16,659 nt of DNA from an uncultured Eubacteriales bacterium. Lineage in GTDB: Bacteria; Bacillota; Clostridia; Christensenellales; CAG-138. The position numbers were made by a program, and so were the translations under genes. The notes beneath the pieces were generated by a model that saw only the letters and a list, made by a program, of their open reading frames with translations, did no database searches and was not told the DNA's origin. The stretch lies in NCBI GenBank assembly GCA_900549955.1, contig URQH01000029.1, forward strand, positions 1 to 16,659. Direction: 5' to 3'. Positions 13,824-16,659 of this stretch are shown one piece after another (the first letter of the stretch is position 1; each line of letters opens with the position of its first letter).

Positions 13824-14138
13824 TTGGATTATCTGGAACTGTTCTATCAAAGATTGACGGAGTTGCGGCTGCAAAAGGGCGTGTCAGCGCGCGACATGAG
13901 CCTGTCGCTCGGCCAAAGCGAAAGCTATATCAATAAAATTGAAAACAGGCATACGCTCCCGTCGATGCAGGGGTTTTTCTATATTTGCGAGTATTTCGAT
14001 GTCACGCCTGCCGAATTTTTCAATCCCAAGCTTCACGCGCCCGCCAAAACAAGAGAAATCATACAGGAACTCGAGGGTTTGTCGCCTGTAGCGGCCGAAC
14101 ACGTCCTGCTGCTGATTCAGGATTTGAAGAATAGATGA
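13824..14138 (+). CDS. XRE-family helix-turn-helix regulator, short
   Basis: 104 residues from TTG 13824 (107 if GTG 13815 is used). The HTH_3 domain fills about residues 3-62: YQRLTELRLQKGVSARDMSL, then SLGQSESYINKIENRHTLPS and FFYICEYFDVTPAEFF. The remainder is a short helical tail (TREIIQELEGLSPVAAEHVL), probably for dimerisation. It is a DNA-binding repressor type common in clostridial accessory regions. It diverges from the 73-residue protein/lipoprotein operon, whose promoter sits 74 bases upstream, so it may control that operon and itself. No confident promoter of its own was found. It ends convergent to a membrane protein gene. Confidence 0.88.
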   Translation: MDYLELFYQRLTELRLQKGVSARDMSLSLGQSESYINKIENRHTLPSMQGFFYICEYFDVTPAEFFNPKLHAPAKTREIIQELEGLSPVAAEHVLLLIQDLKNR

Positions 14139-14146
14139 AACATTTT

Positions 14147-14199
14147 GCCGCAGCGCCTGCGCCGCTTACCGGGGCGGCGCGGCGAGAGGCTGCTGCGGC
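14147..14199 (+). terminator. Imperfect hairpin between convergent genes, possible terminator
   Basis: Outer arms GCCGCAGC (14147-14154) and GCTGCGGC (14192-14199) pair, with an inner 7-bp stem (14159-14165 with 14174-14180). A short TTTC tail follows on the + strand. It begins eight bases after the stop of the HTH gene and may end both converging transcripts. Confidence 0.5.
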
Positions 14200-14218
14200 T
14201 TTCGGTCACTTCAAACGG

Positions 14219-14515
14219 TCATTGCTCTGTGTTTTTGGCGATCTGCCCAAGGCCCAGATAATGCAGGCCGAGAAGGTACAGCCGAATACCGAAGAGACTG
14301 GCCAGGATTGCGAGGTATGCTGCGGCCACCAAAATATTGGTAAAGGTGGAATATGCCCGGAGTGTCAGGGCCTCGCCCACATCTTCGCCGGTGGTCACTA
14401 AAGTAATTACCAACAACACCAGCCCGGCGATCAGGCACGTTTTTATCATAACGATGCCGCCCTCGTAAAGTTTTGCCCCGCGTTCCAACAAGCGATCTGA
14501 AATGCCATCCATCAT
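14219..14515 (-). CDS. Small two-span membrane protein of unknown function
   Basis: 98 residues. A soluble N-terminal part (MDGISDRLLERGAKLYEGG) precedes a first hydrophobic segment near 24-42 (CLIAGLVLLVITLV) and a second near 58-85 (FTNILVAAAYLAILASLFGI, then RLYLLGLHYLG). Both ends probably face the cytoplasm. ATG 14515 has GGGAGG seven bases upstream, and a second ATG follows at once. The promoter at 14678-14707 gives a leader of about 155 bases. The gene diverges from the HTH gene at 14762, a common layout for a regulator and its target. No family is recognised. An overlapping + strand frame is rejected in its favour. Confidence 0.72.
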   Translation of the reverse strand: MMDGISDRLLERGAKLYEGGIVMIKTCLIAGLVLLVITLVTTGEDVGEALTLRAYSTFTNILVAAAYLAILASLFGIRLYLLGLHYLGLGQIAKNTEQ

Positions 14516-14668
14516 ACGTCATCCTCCCTGAAATATTTGGTTTCTGGTCTGCGCGTCTGCAAATCATGCCAGCAATGCCCGGCGTGCCCATTGCTGCCCG
14601 CCTCCCGGCGCGGCGTTCGGCCTGGAACCGCCAAAGAACTGCCTGATTATCAAAAAATACAGTCATCA

Positions 14669-14690
14669 CTATTAAATAATATAATAGCAA
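14669..14690. promoter_or_regulatory. AT-rich inverted repeat over the -10 box, candidate operator
   Basis: CTATTA (14669-14674) and TAATAG (14682-14687) form an inverted repeat around 7 bases and cover the -10 of the minus strand promoter. The longer word TAATAGCAA (14682-14690) recurs at 14726-14734, 44 bases on. A small HTH dimer, such as the one encoded at 14762, is a fitting binder. Confidence 0.45.
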
Positions 14691-14707
14691 CAACATGTGT
14701 TTGTCAA
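14678..14707 (-). promoter_or_regulatory. Promoter of the small membrane protein gene
   Basis: A perfect TTGACA (14707-14702) lies 17 or 18 bases from TTATAT or TATATT (14684-14678) on the minus strand, in an AT-rich gap. It reads away from the HTH gene at 14762. Confidence 0.75.
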
Positions 14708-14761
14708 TACTGCCTTTATCTAAACTAATAGCAAAAGAATTAGAAAAGGGCGGTGCAGGCC

Positions 14762-15112
14762 ATGAGAGAGAAGAAGGAAATCAATATCCGGATTGGCGAG
14801 CAGGTGAAGCGCGTGCGCGAACAGGCCGGTTGGACGCAGGAGCAGCTGGCGGAGCAGGTCGACGTTTCGCCGCAGTACGTGTCCGATCTGGAGCGGGGCG
14901 TGGTCGGCCTCTCCGTCGCGACGCTGAAACGGCTGTGTGAGGTGCTTTCGATCTCGTGCGACCGCATTTTGTTCCCGCAACGGGAGGAAAACGACGTGAC
15001 CGACCTGATGGAGCGCTGCGCGCGGCTGCCCAGGGCGCAGTTTGAGATCGTGTCGGACATCGTGAACCGGTATCTTGCGGGCATCGCGCTTGCCGCTCGG
15101 CAGGGGGAATAG
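14762..15112 (+). CDS. XRE-family helix-turn-helix regulator
   Basis: 116 residues. A canonical HTH_3 domain spans about 8-65: IGEQVKRVREQAGWTQEQLA, then VDVSPQYVSDLERGVVGLSV and LCEVLSISCDRILF. A helical tail of about 45 residues (MERCARLPRAQFEIVSDIVN) follows, probably the dimer interface. ATG 14762 is preferred to GTG 14753 because the latter lies within the AAAGGGCGGTG ribosome site. The gene diverges from a small membrane protein gene across an AT-rich control region with repeats, so local repression of that gene is plausible. Codon use is GC-rich like the core genome, unlike its upstream region. A weak promoter candidate is TTATCA, 17 bases, TATTAA near 14647-14675. Confidence 0.92.
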   Translation: MREKKEINIRIGEQVKRVREQAGWTQEQLAEQVDVSPQYVSDLERGVVGLSVATLKRLCEVLSISCDRILFPQREENDVTDLMERCARLPRAQFEIVSDIVNRYLAGIALAARQGE

Positions 15113-15149
15113 CCGCCGGCGCGCGTGGCGCGCAAAGGCGGTGGATTTT
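15113..15149 (+). terminator. Weak hairpin after the HTH gene
   Basis: CCGCC (15113-15117) can pair with GGCGG (15137-15141), enclosing a GCGCGC/GCGCGC hairpin. The tail TGGATTTTC is only partly T-rich. It is in the right place for a terminator but is not convincing. Confidence 0.3.
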
Positions 15150-15170
15150 CCGCGCCGTTTCCGCTATAAT
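15142..15170 (+). promoter_or_regulatory. Possible promoter of the ECF S-component gene
   Basis: A perfect -10 TATAAT (15165-15170) stands 17 bases after a poor -35 (TGGATT, 15142-15147). A start near 15177 would give a very GC-rich leader of about 135 bases. I recognised no riboswitch class in this leader. Confidence 0.45.
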
Positions 15171-15312
15171 CAAGGACGATGCAGCCCGCCGCCGCGCATG
15201 CCGCGCCGCGGGCGGGCCGCCCCTATGCGCGGCCGTGGACTGCCGCCGTGCGGGAAGCGGCGCGGGCGCATGCAGGGAGCGGCGCAACTGGAAGGGAGGT
15301 CGAGGGACCCAT

Positions 15313-15810
15313 ATGCACGATAAGACGATTCAGACGCTTGCCAAGGCCGGCCTGCTGGCGGCGGCGATTTTTCTGCTCACCGCCGTGGTGTCGATCCCGA
15401 TCCCGGGCGGCCTGGGCTATGTGAACCTCGGCGACGCGGGCGTGCTCACCGCGGCCGCGCTGCTGGGCAGCTGGTGGGGCGCGGCCTGCGCCGGGGTGAG
15501 CGCGGCGCTGGCCGACCTGTATCTGGGCTTTGGCGTGTATGCGCCGGCGACGCTCGTCATCAAGGGCGCCGTAGCGCTGACCGCGGCATGGCTGCTCAAG
15601 AAACTGCCGGAAAAACTGTCGCTCGTCGCGTTCCTTGTGGCGGCGCTGCTGGTGCCGGCGGGGTATTTTCTGTATGAATCGCTGCTCTATGGCGCGGCGG
15701 CCGCTTGGGTCAACGTCGGGTTCAACGCGCTGCAGGGCGTGATCGGCGCGGTGGCGGCGCAGGTGCTGACCGCGGCCCTGCGCGTGGCGACGGGCGGGCG
15801 TCGCGGCTGA
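15313..15810 (+). CDS. ECF transporter S component (vitamin/precursor uptake)
   Basis: 165 residues with five or six hydrophobic segments, the size of S components. The family stretch VVSIPIPGGLGYVNLGDAGV (near 25-44), the following GSWWGAACAGVSAALADLYLGF, and YAPATLVIKGAVAL match the group annotated as ECF-type riboflavin or related vitamin S components (PF07155-like). The bound vitamin cannot be told from sequence alone. ATG 15313 is chosen because a longer frame would begin in an Arg-rich, unlikely stretch, and a GAGGG lies six bases before it. The gene for the DUF362 protein follows after 23 bases. EcfA and EcfT are not in the window, so it must use shared energising subunits. Confidence 0.87.
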   Translation: MHDKTIQTLAKAGLLAAAIFLLTAVVSIPIPGGLGYVNLGDAGVLTAAALLGSWWGAACAGVSAALADLYLGFGVYAPATLVIKGAVALTAAWLLKKLPEKLSLVAFLVAALLVPAGYFLYESLLYGAAAAWVNVGFNALQGVIGAVAAQVLTAALRVATGGRRG

Positions 15811-15833
15811 GCGGAGGCGGGGAGGAGGACGGC

Positions 15834-16659
15834 ATGGAACGGAAGCCGGACGTGGCGCTCAAGCGCTGCCAATCGTACCATTTGGAGGAAGTGCGCGCGG
15901 CGCTCGTGGAGGTGCTTGCGCCCTTTGGCGGGTTGAGCTGGGCGCGCCCGGGCATGCGCGTGGCGCTCAAGGCCAACCTGCTCACTGGCGCCCACCCGGA
16001 CGCGGCGGTGACGACGCACCCGGCCGTATTGACGGCGCTCACCGAGCTGCTGATTGAACGCGGCGCAGAGGTCGTGATCGGGGACAGCCCCGGCGGGCCG
16101 TTCACGTCCGCTATCGTCGGACGGGCCTATGCGCTGTCGGGGCTTGCGCAGTGCGAGGCGGCCGGCGCGCGGCTCAACCGGAATTTTGCGCAGGCCGAGG
16201 CGCGCTTTGACGCCGCCGTGTCGGCCAAAAGCTTTTCCTACACGGCGTATCTGGACGAGGCGGATGTGATCCTCAACGTCTGCAAGCTCAAGACGCACGG
16301 CATGATGGGCATGACGGCGGCGGTGAAGAACCTCTTTGGCGCCGTGCCCGGCACCGTGAAGCCGGAATATCACTACCGGTTCCCGGAGCAGCGCGCGTTT
16401 GCCAACATGCTCGTGGACCTGAACGAGTATTTTCGGCCCCGCCTAAACATCGTGGACGCGGTGGTGGGCATGGAGGGGAATGGGCCCGCGCGCGGCAAGC
16501 CGCGGGCGATCGGGTGCCTGCTCGCCGCCGAGTCGCCGTATGCGGCGGATCTCGCCTGCGCGTCGATCCTCGGCCTGACGGCGGACGATGTCCCCACGCT
16601 TCGCGTGGCGGCGGGGCGCGGCCTTGCGCCGGACGACGCGGCGGCGCTCGCGGTCGTGG
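15834..16659 (+). CDS. DUF362-domain protein, cut by the window edge
   Basis: The first 275 residues of a gene that runs off the right edge without a stop. DUF362 signatures are clear: RVALKANLLTGAHPDAAVTT (near 43-62), VIGDSPGGPF (near 81-90) and ILNVCKLKTHGMMGMTAAVK followed by NLFGAVPG (near 143-170). NIVDAVVGMEGNGPARGKPR comes near 202-221. Many members carry a C-terminal 2x[4Fe-4S] ferredoxin part, which would lie outside the window if present. The biochemical role is unknown, and a redox or Fe-S-linked function is usually assumed. ATG 15834 has GGAGGAGG close upstream. It is probably translated from the same message as the ECF S component. Confidence 0.92.
   Translation, partial: MERKPDVALKRCQSYHLEEVRAALVEVLAPFGGLSWARPGMRVALKANLLTGAHPDAAVTTHPAVLTALTELLIERGAEVVIGDSPGGPFTSAIVGRAYALSGLAQCEAAGARLNRNFAQAEARFDAAVSAKSFSYTAYLDEADVILNVCKLKTHGMMGMTAAVKNLFGAVPGTVKPEYHYRFPEQRAFANMLVDLNEYFRPRLNIVDAVVGMEGNGPARGKPRAIGCLLAAESPYAADLACASILGLTADDVPTLRVAAGRGLAPDDAAALAVV

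Larger units (their letters stand above)
12700..14755. other. Less GC-rich accessory patch
   Basis: By eye the base composition falls from the strongly GC-rich level on both sides, most clearly at 12,740-14,120 and 14,640-14,750. It holds only genes without housekeeping roles: a lipoprotein, two small proteins and HTH regulators at or near its right edge. No integrase, transposase or flanking direct repeat was found, so it may be a remnant or a locus with different expression rather than a defined mobile element. Confidence 0.45.

Noticed and set aside
14135..14401. 88-codon + strand frame with two CxxC pairs, overlapping the HTH stop as ATGA
   Set aside because: The zinc-ribbon look and coupled start are tempting. 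But it is antisense to a membrane protein with a good ribosome site, two clear hydrophobic segments and a strong promoter, and a hairpin lies at its own 5' end. Worth a check by RNA-seq only.
12700..14755. Integrated mobile element with defined ends
   Set aside because: No integrase, transposase, relaxase, terminal inverted repeat or flanking direct repeat was found. Only composition and gene types suggest acquisition.
15171..15312. Known vitamin riboswitch (TPP, FMN, cobalamin, preQ1)
   Set aside because: None of the core sequence words of these classes could be recognised. The stretch is simply GC-rich with several possible stems.
15179..15424. 81-codon + strand frame in the leader of the ECF S component, as a leader peptide or gene
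   Set aside because: Arg/Ala/Pro-rich translation overlapping the real gene out of frame, with no ribosome site.

Overview
The window comes from the chromosome of a high-GC Firmicute, most likely an anaerobic, gut-type clostridial lineage. The reasons are strong AGGAGG ribosome binding sites with GTG and TTG starts, textbook TTGACA/TATAAT promoters, and the gene content: a BirA-BioY biotin pair, an orphan ECF S component, a DUF362 protein, a PTPEP-linked polysaccharide deacetylase lipoprotein, and an IscU-like/GGGtGRT gene pair. Most of the window is GC-rich. Roughly 12.7-14.2 kb and a short stretch near 14.64-14.75 kb are visibly more AT-rich.

Layout. 1-204 is the tail of a + strand gene of unknown function, closed by a strong terminator. 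On the minus strand (read right to left) birA, bioY and a multi-spanning membrane protein form a biotin uptake and ligation operon (2936 down to 301). Next come a secreted, lipid-anchored NodB-type polysaccharide deacetylase (4220-3081), a tRNA-Arg(ACG) with a perfect promoter and its own terminator (4479-4404), and a YhhN-family membrane protein overlapping rmuC by one base (6483-4550).

A divergent promoter region (6519-6585) starts the + strand block: a CdaR-type sugar-acid regulator, a GntP-family permease and a class II (MOFRL) glycerate 2-kinase. This looks like a self-contained glycerate or sugar-acid uptake and phosphorylation module. A 9-bp direct repeat, spaced by three helical turns, overlaps the permease -35 region and is a candidate operator. 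Downstream, a promoter whose -35 lies in the loop of a 16-bp inverted repeat drives an IscU/NifU-like scaffold gene and a GGGtGRT-family gene, followed by a hairpin terminator. This pair is the best candidate for an under-described system in the window.

From 12.7 to 14.75 kb is a less GC-rich accessory patch. It holds a 73-residue protein plus a lipoprotein (minus strand, strong promoter), a short HTH regulator (+), and a two-span membrane protein (-) divergent from a second HTH regulator (+). The window ends with an ECF transporter S component and a DUF362 protein cut by the window edge. No rRNA, CRISPR array, transposase or phage gene was seen.
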